A DNA stretch of 18,382 nucleotides from CAYPKG01 sp964411275. Its GTDB lineage: Bacteria; Bacillota; Clostridia; Christensenellales; CAG-138. Position 1 is the stretch's first letter; each line of letters starts with the position of its first letter. The stretch is from assembly GCA_964411275.1 (NCBI GenBank), contig CAYPKG010000039.1, forward strand, positions 1 through 18,382. Reading direction: 5' to 3'. A program made the position numbers and the translations under genes. Shown here piece by piece: positions 1-6,174 of the stretch. The notes below the pieces were generated by a model. It was not told the DNA's origin. It ran no database searches and was given only the letters and a program-made list of their open reading frames with translations.

Positions 1-238
1 GATGTAAGCGTACAGCCGCACGACTTTTATCTCTTCCGGTCTCTGGCGAAAAAACTGCATGATGCTGGTGTCGCTGCTTATGTACACGATCGTGGGGGCG
101 GTAATTAGCAGTCAGGTAATTTACCTTGCGGCTCTAGTGCCGATGTCTTCTATAATTATGGGCGGACTTATGTTATGCTTAGCGGGAATTTTTGAATACG
201 GCTGCCTGTTGCAGGTGGAATACGATGATACGGTGTAA
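1..238 (+). pseudogene. Decayed 3' remnant of a DUF2975 membrane-protein gene (paralogue of the next gene)
   Basis: The last ~45 codons, ending at TAA 236-238, match the C-terminus of the intact gene at 280-918: both end in EYDDTV, and both share AGIFEYGCLLQ and an IVGA.ISSQ block. Seen directly: this reading frame has a TAA at 5-7 and the similarity fades upstream of about base 60. In frame 1, bases 1-60 can be weakly aligned with the region before the last membrane segments of the paralogue (shared D and F at the same offset). If so, the segment between them is about 32 nt shorter here, a net frameshift. I therefore read this as a frameshifted or truncated copy, not a working gene. The window edge hides its 5' part, so a functional short form or an assembly problem cannot be excluded. 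Confidence 0.55.
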
Positions 239-279
239 TTGAGATTAACATTAAAGTGCCACGAGAGGAGCGGTGGAGT

Positions 280-918
280 ATGTTGTTTCGGCGGGAACAC
301 AAGGTAGAGGGGCCTCTCCGGTTGCCACAGGAGATGATCGAGGCAAGGCTTGAGAAAATCCGAAAATATTGTAGGATGGCGCGCCGGGTGGTGCTGGTGA
401 TGATATGGTATTGTGTGCTAGTGTGCATACTTACGTTTTTGATAACGGTTTCGTTATCAGATTACTTAGTTGGATCCATCGCGGAAAAAGGGTTTCCGTC
501 GAACATGCTGTTTGGTCTTGATGTTACGGCAACGGCGGCTATTTCCATGGTTACGGCAAAAAGGGCCATGTTTGGGTATTTTTTGATTGGGACTGTAGGC
601 ATGATATTTGGAATATGGGCCTACAATCTATTGCAGGAAACATTAAAGGATATCGCGAATGGGGCTACGCCATTTTCCATTACGTATGTCAAACGGGTTA
701 GGAAAATCGGCCTGATTTTCATACTGATGGAACCCGCTTCAGCATTGCTCTGTGTTATCCTATATGCCATTGTTGGGGCGGCAATCAGCAGTCAGGCAAT
801 CTTCATGCTTTTTGTACTGCCGCTGTCTTCTATATTTATAGGCGGACTTGTGCTATGCTTAGCGGGGATTTTTGAATATGGCTGCCTGTTGCAGGCGGAA
901 TACGATGATACGGTGTAA
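280..918 (+). CDS. DUF2975 family integral membrane protein (YoaS-like)
   Basis: A 212-residue membrane protein with about four hydrophobic segments, roughly at residues 30-55, 88-112, 140-165 and 170-198. The soluble stretch LKDIANGATPFSITYVKRVR is the DUF2975 hallmark, and the acidic end EYDDTV is also typical. The ATG at 280 is chosen because AGGAG (266-270) lies 9 nt before it; a GTG at 256 would add 8 residues without a good ribosome binding site. The small HTH gene follows 25 nt later. DUF2975 proteins are very often encoded next to such a regulator, as with Bacillus yoaS/yozG, which supports the call. Biochemical function is unknown; a membrane partner or sensor for the regulator is an inference. 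Base composition looks more AT-rich than in the genes after 1200. A decayed copy lies directly upstream. Confidence 0.8.
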   Translation: MLFRREHKVEGPLRLPQEMIEARLEKIRKYCRMARRVVLVMIWYCVLVCILTFLITVSLSDYLVGSIAEKGFPSNMLFGLDVTATAAISMVTAKRAMFGYFLIGTVGMIFGIWAYNLLQETLKDIANGATPFSITYVKRVRKIGLIFILMEPASALLCVILYAIVGAAISSQAIFMLFVLPLSSIFIGGLVLCLAGIFEYGCLLQAEYDDTV

Positions 919-943
919 TACGAAGCATGAGAAGGTGTGAACT

Positions 944-1177
944 ATGCCGATTATATTGCGGTTGGACCGGGTCATGGCGGACCGGAAAATATCGTTAAAC
1001 GAGCTGTCGGAGCGCGTTGGGGTTTCCAACGTGAATTTGTCGAACCTCAAGACAGGCAAGGTGCGGGCGGTACGGTTTACCACATTGGAGGCCATCTGTG
1101 AGGCCCTTGACTGCCAGCCGGGGGATATTCTGGAGTATCAAAAGAAAAGCGCCAAGGAGGAAGGCGAAGAAGAATAA
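944..1177 (+). CDS. Small Cro/C1-type HTH regulator (YozG/HTH_26-like)
   Basis: A 77-residue protein that is almost entirely one helix-turn-helix domain. Residues ~8-66 carry the pattern ISLNELSERVGVSNVNLSNL, then KTGK, then RFTTLEAICEALDCQPGDIL, typical of the compact XRE group found beside DUF2975 genes. The tail KKSAKEEGEEE is charged and probably disordered. The ATG at 944 has GAAGG 8 nt upstream. The gene lies 25 nt after the DUF2975 stop and 27 nt before the first esterase-like lipoprotein, with no terminator or promoter visible in either gap, so all three may share a transcript. By analogy it probably represses its own operon. Whether it controls the downstream lipoproteins is inference. 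Confidence 0.85.
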   Translation: MPIILRLDRVMADRKISLNELSERVGVSNVNLSNLKTGKVRAVRFTTLEAICEALDCQPGDILEYQKKSAKEEGEEE

Positions 1178-1204
1178 CTAACAAGAGGTAAAGGAGGCTT
1201 TTTT

Positions 1205-2473
1205 ATGCGGAAAAATCTGCTGATATGGCTGTTGTTGCCAGCGCTGCTGCTCGCCGGATGCACAAAGGAAGTTCCCGCCTCATATTACGCGCTGCCTTCG
1301 GATTTTTCTCTTCCGCAAAAAACGATATACGGCCTGGGGGAGGCCACCCACGGCAGCGCGGAGTTTACCATTGCCCGGCAAAACGTGTTTGAATATCTCG
1401 TCCTGGAGCAGGGCGTGCGGGCGTTTTGCCTGGAGGCGGGCTTTGCCGAGGGGCTGTATATTGACGGCATGCTCTACGGAGAAAATTGGGATGCGAGAAG
1501 TACGGCGCGGCGGTTTGGCATGTGGGTTTACCGGCACCGGACGATGGCGGACCTGCTGCAATGGATGCGCGATTATAACAGTACTGCCGCACCGGAGGAG
1601 CGGGTGCGCTTGTACGGCATCGACTGCCAATACTGGGACGAGGGGTATACCTGGCTTGCGGCGTATCTCGAGGGCGTATCGCCTGGGATGGCGGAAATTT
1701 TGAAACAGGAGCCTTTTTCCGGGGTGAACGACAGCACCCTCTACAGCCTTGATCCGGAGGAAATAGGGACGCTGATTGCGGCGCTGGATACGATTGAAAG
1801 CGAACTGCGGGCAAAGGAGGCGGCGCTTGCCGGGCAGGAATACGATGTCGCCCTCAGGGTTGCAAGCGGGCTAAGGCAATGCCTTGTGATGCTTGAGGCT
1901 GCGCTGGATACCGGCTCGGAGGAGGAGGCCTCGGTCATGGAGCAAGACATTCACGCAAACAACCTCCGGGACGAATGGATGGCGGAGCAGGTGAACTGGA
2001 TATTGGCCCATGAAGAAAAATATTATGCCCGGGAGTCAATCCTCGTCACAGGCCACAACGCGCATATCACAAAGGACAACGGCCTTGAAGAGCTTCAGCG
2101 CCTTGGGGAACGGCTGAGCGAGGGGTACGGCGGGGAATACTACGCCATCGGCACGGACTTTGGCAAGGGCTGGTTTAAGGCGGCCAATCCCAATGGGCCC
2201 GGCCTCAAGGCGTTTGAGTTGGGAGAAGGCCCTCTGGCGCAATATTTTCAGGAGCGGGACGGGGAAAAGAAAATCGTGTTTGTGGAGTTTTCCCAGCTTT
2301 CGCAGGAGGAGTTTGCTTTTTTCAACAGCCCGCAGAACATGCATACCATCGGCAGCGTGTTCAGCAAGGAAATGCAGGATAACCCTGAAACCTATCTCAC
2401 TAAAATGATCCCGGTGCAATGCTATGACGCGCTCATATACTTCCATCGGGTGGGCGCGTTCCAATCCGCGTAA
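1205..2473 (+). CDS. Erythromycin-esterase-family lipoprotein, copy 1
   Basis: A 422-residue exported protein. Residues 1-18 form a lipoprotein signal peptide and the lipobox LLAGC places the lipidated Cys at 19. The mature part belongs to the erythromycin esterase family (Ere-like): GLGEATHG at 43-50 gives the Glu46/His49 pair, E77 sits in FCLEAGF, RVRLYGID follows near 132-140, and GHNAHI at 283-288 gives His284/His287. These correspond to the active-site glutamates and histidines of EreB/EreC-type enzymes. Family members hydrolyse the macrolide lactone, but many lineage-specific members have no shown macrolide activity, so resistance should not be assumed. The start is set by AAAGGAGG just upstream. 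The gene sits 27 nt after the HTH gene and a tandem paralogue follows, separated by a terminator. Location outside the membrane is unusual for Ere enzymes, which are typically cytoplasmic. Confidence 0.82.
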   Translation: MRKNLLIWLLLPALLLAGCTKEVPASYYALPSDFSLPQKTIYGLGEATHGSAEFTIARQNVFEYLVLEQGVRAFCLEAGFAEGLYIDGMLYGENWDARSTARRFGMWVYRHRTMADLLQWMRDYNSTAAPEERVRLYGIDCQYWDEGYTWLAAYLEGVSPGMAEILKQEPFSGVNDSTLYSLDPEEIGTLIAALDTIESELRAKEAALAGQEYDVALRVASGLRQCLVMLEAALDTGSEEEASVMEQDIHANNLRDEWMAEQVNWILAHEEKYYARESILVTGHNAHITKDNGLEELQRLGERLSEGYGGEYYAIGTDFGKGWFKAANPNGPGLKAFELGEGPLAQYFQERDGEKKIVFVEFSQLSQEEFAFFNSPQNMHTIGSVFSKEMQDNPETYLTKMIPVQCYDALIYFHRVGAFQSA

Positions 2474-2477
2474 AGAA

Positions 2478-2510
2478 CGCCGGGGCTTTTCTCGCCCCGG
2501 CGCTTTTTTT
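2478..2510 (+). terminator. Intrinsic terminator between the two esterase-like genes
   Basis: A 9-bp perfect GC-rich stem (CGCCGGGGC / GCCCCGGCG) with a 7-nt loop is followed by C and seven Ts. It starts 5 nt after the copy 1 stop codon. Confidence 0.92.
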
Positions 2511-2541
2511 ACCTGAAATCAAAGGAAAGGGAGGCTTTTTT

Positions 2542-3831
2542 ATGCGAAAAACCCTGCTGATATGGCTGTTGTTGCCAGCGCTGCTGCTCACGGGATGCAC
2601 AAAGGAAGTATCCGCCTCGGATTACGCGCTGCCTTCGGATTTTTCCCTGCCGCAAAAAACGATATACGGCCTGGGGGAGGCTACCCACGGCAGCGCGGAG
2701 TTTACCATTGCACGGCAAAAATTGCTTGAATATCTCGCGCTGGAGCGGGGTGTGGGGGCGCTTTGCCTGGAGGAGGATTTTAATGAGGTATTGAAAATCA
2801 ACCATTTGCTTTACGGGGATGATTTCGACGCGGAAGAAACGGCGCAGCAGTTTGGCATGTGGATTTTCCGGCACCGGGCGACGACGCAGCTGCTGCAATG
2901 GATGCGGGATCACAATAGCTCCGCCCCGCTAACGCAGCAGGTGCGCTTGTACGGCATCGACTGCCAATACTGGGACAAGGGGTATACCTGGCTTGCGGCG
3001 TATCTCGAGGGCGTATCGCCTGGGATGGCGGAAATTTTGAAACAGGAGCCTTTTTCCGGGGTCAGCGACAGCACCCTCTACAGCATTGATCCGGAGGAAA
3101 TCGGGACGCTGATTGATGGACTGGACGCGCTTCAAAGTGAGCTACGGGCGAAGGAGGCTGCGCTTGCCGGGCAGGAATACGACGTTGCGCTACGGGTGGT
3201 GAGCGCCCTGCGGCAAAGCCTTGTGATGGTGCAGGCAGCGCCGGACATGTATCATATTTTCGACGAAGGCCTGTCGGAGGAAGAGGCGGCTTCGATCATG
3301 GAGCGAGTCCTTGACGCAAATAACCTCCGGGACGAATGGATGCTGGAGCAGGTGAACTGGATATTGGCCCATGAAGAAAAATATTATGGCCGGGAGGCAA
3401 TCCTCGTCACCGGACACAACGCGCATATCACAAAGGACAACGGCTCTTTGGAGCATCAGCGCCTTGGGGAATGGCTGTACGGGGGGTACGGGGAGGAATA
3501 CTACGCCATCGGCACGGACTTTGGTACGGGCGGATTTGTAGCGGTGAAAATCGGCACCGAAAAAACAAAAGCGTATCGCGTGAAAGGCGGTTCTTTGGCT
3601 GAATTTTTCCATGAGCGGAGCAAGGACGAGAAGCTTATGTTTGTGGAGTTTGCCGCATTGGAGGGGGAGGAGTTTTTCCACAGTCCCCAGCGGATGCACA
3701 CGCTTGGCGGCTCTTTTGACAGAAAAATGCAGCGCCAAGGCGATTATCTGATAGAAGTGATCCCATCGGAGTGCTATGACGCGCTGCTGTATTTTCCTCA
3801 AGTAAATCCAATCAGTGTATACAATAAATGA
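2542..3831 (+). CDS. Erythromycin-esterase-family lipoprotein, copy 2
   Basis: A 429-residue tandem paralogue of the previous gene. It has the same lipoprotein signal (lipobox LLTGC, Cys19) and keeps GLGEATHG (Glu46, His49), Glu77 and GHNAHI (His292/His295), so it also looks catalytically competent. Relative to copy 1 it carries about 8 extra residues near 233-245 (MYHIFDEGL region). Nucleotide identity is patchy: near identity in the first ~60 codons and in 2941-3062 (121 of 122 bases equal to 1604-1725), but strong divergence in the segment after residue 74 and in the C-terminal third. The leader AAAGGGAGGCTTTTTTATG is also shared with copy 1. There are only 31 nt between the upstream terminator and the start, with no promoter visible, so expression would rely on read-through or a promoter inside copy 1. 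Substrate unknown. Confidence 0.82.
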   Translation: MRKTLLIWLLLPALLLTGCTKEVSASDYALPSDFSLPQKTIYGLGEATHGSAEFTIARQKLLEYLALERGVGALCLEEDFNEVLKINHLLYGDDFDAEETAQQFGMWIFRHRATTQLLQWMRDHNSSAPLTQQVRLYGIDCQYWDKGYTWLAAYLEGVSPGMAEILKQEPFSGVSDSTLYSIDPEEIGTLIDGLDALQSELRAKEAALAGQEYDVALRVVSALRQSLVMVQAAPDMYHIFDEGLSEEEAASIMERVLDANNLRDEWMLEQVNWILAHEEKYYGREAILVTGHNAHITKDNGSLEHQRLGEWLYGGYGEEYYAIGTDFGTGGFVAVKIGTEKTKAYRVKGGSLAEFFHERSKDEKLMFVEFAALEGEEFFHSPQRMHTLGGSFDRKMQRQGDYLIEVIPSECYDALLYFPQVNPISVYNK

Positions 3832-3859
3832 GGCGCTGAAAATCAGCGCCCCAGTTTTT
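3832..3859 (+). terminator. Terminator shared by convergent genes
   Basis: An 8-bp stem GGCGCTGA/TCAGCGCC with an AAA loop is followed by CCAGTTTTTA. It starts immediately after the TGA of esterase copy 2. The same hairpin lies just beyond the end of the convergent ytxC gene; on that strand the following sequence is only moderately T-rich (TCATTTATT), so bidirectional action is possible but weaker leftwards. Confidence 0.85.
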
Positions 3860-3861
3860 AA

Positions 3862-4596
3862 TTACCTGAAAAACCTTACCCGCCCGGCAAACACCCGGGA
3901 CAGGGCTTCGTTAAGCGGTTCCCGCTGGCCGCCGGACAAATCGTATACCGTCAGCCGCGCGGGCGCTAACCCCACGAGAATGCTGACGATGCGCTCCGGC
4001 GAGCAGGCGGTATACTCCACCCGGGCGTCGCTTTCGTCGGTGATGGTATAGCTGCCGTCCGGGTTGAGGCACAGAGAGATCTCTCCCAGCTGGGAGGGCT
4101 GAATCTGCACAAACGCCCGGAGAACCCCCATCAGCTCCAGATATTCCTGTTGTAATTGCAATTCCTCCGCTGCCTGCTCTGCTGCCCGCCGCCATGCGGC
4201 GATGGTGTCCGGCAGGCGGAAACGAAGAAATCCATTGAGATGCAGGGTAGGGCCGTCCTCACTGAGATAGTCCCGGATGACCCGGCGCACCCCGCCAAGC
4301 TGCTCCCCGGTACGGGCGATGCGCACCGCTTCGGTCAAAACCGCTTGCTTTTGCGTCAGTGTTAAGGGTTGTCGATCCGTGATCGCCGCAAGTTCCAAAT
4401 GCATTAAGTCCCGGCACAACAAAAGCGCCAGGGCGGTGGCTACGCCGTCGAGTTCCGTATCGTCTTGCAGCGTCAGGCGGATGAGGTTGTCTTCCTGGGC
4501 GAAATCAGGATAAACGCCGGATTGGGTCAGCCTTCTCATGAAAAGGCCGGCCACGTCCAGATCATATCCGCTTGTATCGATGCTGCGTTCCAGCAT
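3862..4596 (-). CDS. ytxC: YtxC-family putative sporulation protein
   Basis: A 244-residue soluble protein. The central to C-terminal part resembles the YtxC family: LHLNGFLRFRLPD, a helical stretch with EYLELMGVLRAFVQIQ, then LNPDGSYTITDE. This matches the characteristic FvnFRLk...Yqefi.lLryFv.iq...dGsY pattern of YtxC. The family is restricted to endospore formers and its biochemical role is not established. The ATG at 4596 is chosen because AAGGAG lies 9 nt upstream; an in-frame ATG at 4635 would add 13 residues but has no good ribosome binding site. The gene converges with esterase copy 2 and shares its terminator. No clear promoter was found in the upstream non-coding region. Confidence 0.72.
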   Translation of the reverse strand: MLERSIDTSGYDLDVAGLFMRRLTQSGVYPDFAQEDNLIRLTLQDDTELDGVATALALLLCRDLMHLELAAITDRQPLTLTQKQAVLTEAVRIARTGEQLGGVRRVIRDYLSEDGPTLHLNGFLRFRLPDTIAAWRRAAEQAAEELQLQQEYLELMGVLRAFVQIQPSQLGEISLCLNPDGSYTITDESDARVEYTACSPERIVSILVGLAPARLTVYDLSGGQREPLNEALSRVFAGRVRFFR

Positions 4597-4644
4597 GCGT
4601 CCACGCTCCTTCTTGAGAATAATACGAAGTATCATCTTTCATGC

Positions 4645-4664
4645 AAAGCCCTTCCGGGCTTTTT
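4645..4664 (+). terminator. Hairpin in the ytxC leader; terminator-like on the + strand
   Basis: A perfect 7-bp stem AAAGCCC/GGGCTTT with a TTCC loop is followed by TT on the + strand, which is terminator-like, yet no + strand gene precedes it. On the - strand the same hairpin has a GGAA (GNRA-type) loop and sits about 50 nt upstream of the ytxC start, so it may be a leader structure instead. Direction and function are uncertain. Confidence 0.4.
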
Positions 4665-4691
4665 GTAGGCATAAAAGCTCTCCATTCGTAT

Positions 4692-4712
4692 AAGGCCGGA
4701 AATACCGGCCTT
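4692..4712. repeat. Inverted repeat / hairpin in non-coding gap
   Basis: An 8-bp perfect inverted repeat AAGGCCGG/CCGGCCTT with the loop AAATA. There is no T tract on either side, so it is not a good intrinsic terminator. It could be a leader structure or operator. Confidence 0.5.
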
Positions 4713-4765
4713 GCTGCATACTATGTCGAAAAATCAAAATTCGGGCCTGACCCTGTTAGAAAGGG

Positions 4766-4795
4766 GCAAGCATGGCAAGCAAGCATAGCAAGCAG
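4766..4795. repeat. Short imperfect GCAAGCAT repeats
   Basis: The stretch is built from GCAAGCAT and GCAAGCAAGCAT units ending in AGCAAGCAG, a low-complexity array of (C)AAG/GCAT motifs. It lies inside the ~325 bp gap 4597-4921, which holds no convincing gene apart from the leader frame discussed in the findings, plus three hairpins. Confidence 0.5.
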
Positions 4796-4849
4796 TTATA
4801 TTAGTATGGCGAAGCTAGCATGGAAGGTGCATGGTAATTTCTGTGTCGG

Positions 4850-4893
4850 AAAACCTAGGCCATCGACAAAGTCAAGGCTTTGTCGATGGCCTA
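4850..4893 (-). terminator. Long hairpin terminator downstream of the cyclophilin gene
   Basis: A perfect 16-bp stem (TAGGCCATCGACAAAG and its complement, 4856-4871 with 4878-4893) has a 6-nt loop. On the - strand it is followed by GG and TTTT, about 30 nt past the cyclophilin stop. The T tract is short, so it may act as an RNA 3' stabiliser as much as a terminator. Confidence 0.65.
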
Positions 4894-4921
4894 AGGCGCG
4901 GCTCACGCAATATATGAAATT

Positions 4922-5425
4922 TTACGCTTTTTCGGGTTCTGTGATCTCCCCTTCGTCCACGACCTTCACCGACTGCATCCGCATGGCGGTGAGGGGATGG
5001 TCGTTATGGTCGGTTTTGACCCCGGCGATCTCATCCACCACGTCCATACCGGACACAACCTTGCCAAATGCCGCGTACTGCCCATCGAGATGGGGCGCTT
5101 CGGCGTGCATAATAAAGAACTGGGACCCGGCGGAGTCCGGGGACATGGCCCTGGCCATGGAGATGACGCCGCGGCCGTGCTTCAAGGGGTTGGGCACGCC
5201 GTTTCTTGAAAACTCGCCCTTGATGTGATAGCCGGGGCCGCCCATGCCGGTGCCGTCGGGGCAGCCGCCTTGTATCATGAAGCCGGGGATGATCCGATGG
5301 AACTCCAGCCCGTCGTAATAGCCTTTGTCCGCCAGATACAGAAAGTTTTTGACCGTGTTGGGCGCGGCGGAACGATCCAGTTCGATCTCGATGACGCCGC
5401 CGTTTTCCATTGTAATGATGATCAT
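4922..5425 (-). CDS. Cyclophilin-type peptidyl-prolyl cis-trans isomerase
   Basis: A 167-residue single-domain cyclophilin that speeds proline isomerisation during folding. No signal peptide is present, so it is cytoplasmic. Diagnostic motifs are APNTVKNFL, then FHRIIPGFMIQGG with the catalytic Arg, GTGMGGPGYHIKGEF, MARAMSPDSAGSQFFI and AFGKVVSGMDVVDEI; length fits the bacterial PpiB type. The ATG at 5425 overlaps the TGA of the thioesterase gene (ATGA) and has GGAGG 7 nt upstream; the ATG at 5440 would overlap more and lacks this spacing. It is the last gene of the DUF368-thioesterase-cyclophilin unit, so translation is probably coupled to the thioesterase. Confidence 0.93.
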   Translation of the reverse strand: MIIITMENGGVIEIELDRSAAPNTVKNFLYLADKGYYDGLEFHRIIPGFMIQGGCPDGTGMGGPGYHIKGEFSRNGVPNPLKHGRGVISMARAMSPDSAGSQFFIMHAEAPHLDGQYAAFGKVVSGMDVVDEIAGVKTDHNDHPLTAMRMQSVKVVDEGEITEPEKA

Positions 5426-6171
5426 TTGAGTTCCTCCCATATTCCTTTTGCTTCGAATATTGTGTGTCCGTCCATTTCATCCACCCCAAGCACCTCGAAC
5501 GCGCTTCCGGTTTCATACAGCCGCATAGCCACGTTTTTTCCAGTGACAGCCTCCGCCGCGTAGCTGATGATGAGGTCCGTGATGCGCCCGGTTTCGTGCC
5601 GGGCAATGGGGAACAGGTCCGTGATCCAGTTTATATAGCTTGCGTTGTTCATATGCCCGTTTAAGTCGATGTCCGCGTACTCCGGCTTGCGCACGGTTTC
5701 CCTGACGAGGTTCTCCCCACTCAGGCGGAACCGCTGTGGCTCCGGCATGGGCGGCGTCAGCGCCCCGGTGTCCGGAAACCGCAGGTTTAGCCGCGCCGGC
5801 GGCACAATTCGCCGCTTCGCCACGTCCACCAGCATCCAGGAGGTCGCGCCCGCGCCCAAGGCCTGTCCGTCCGGGCCGGTAAACTCGTAATACCGGGGGA
5901 ACGTGGCGCGGCTGGGCGCGCCCGGCCAGGTTTTGATGGAGATTTCGTCGTACTGCCTGGGATAGACGGGCAGCCGCAAGTGGGTGCGGGCCAGCATCCA
6001 CACGACGCCGTGATTGTTCAACAGCGTTTCCCGGTCAAAGCCCAACAGTTCGGAATGGTCGCCTGCCATCTCCTGCATGCAAAGAAATGCGGCGGTGGGC
6101 CGCCACAATTTTTTAACGTCCGCCTCATATGCGGGGATGTGATGGGCTTTTATGAGATAGCGTTCTTCCAT
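5422..6171 (-). CDS. Acyl-ACP thioesterase (FatA/bacterial TE family)
   Basis: A 249-residue double-hotdog acyl-[acyl-carrier protein] thioesterase, which releases free fatty acids from acyl-ACP in the cytoplasm. The N-terminal hotdog carries FLCMQEMAGDHSELLGF and WMLARTHLRLPVYPRQYDEI. The C-terminal half carries DIDLNGHMNNASYINW, where Asp169, Asn171 and His173 match the catalytic D-x-N-x-H motif of plant and bacterial acyl-ACP thioesterases. The start ATG at 6171 has AAGGAG upstream inside the end of the DUF368 gene, and the gap is only 3 nt, so translation is likely coupled. Chain-length preference cannot be read from the sequence. Confidence 0.9.
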   Translation of the reverse strand: MEERYLIKAHHIPAYEADVKKLWRPTAAFLCMQEMAGDHSELLGFDRETLLNNHGVVWMLARTHLRLPVYPRQYDEISIKTWPGAPSRATFPRYYEFTGPDGQALGAGATSWMLVDVAKRRIVPPARLNLRFPDTGALTPPMPEPQRFRLSGENLVRETVRKPEYADIDLNGHMNNASYINWITDLFPIARHETGRITDLIISYAAEAVTGKNVAMRLYETGSAFEVLGVDEMDGHTIFEAKGIWEELK

Positions 6172-6174
6172 GCC

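Noticed and set aside
1205..2473. Calling the lipoproteins macrolide-resistance genes (ere)
   Set aside because: Family motifs are present, but the proteins are exported and divergent; resistance activity cannot be inferred from motifs alone.
4766..4795. Short repeats as a possible CRISPR array
   Set aside because: The units are 8-12 nt, adjacent and without spacers, and no cas gene is in the window.
4641..5228. 195-codon open frame on the + strand across the non-coding gap
   Set aside because: Most of it is antisense to the cyclophilin gene, it has no domain-like sequence, and it passes through the 16-bp hairpin.
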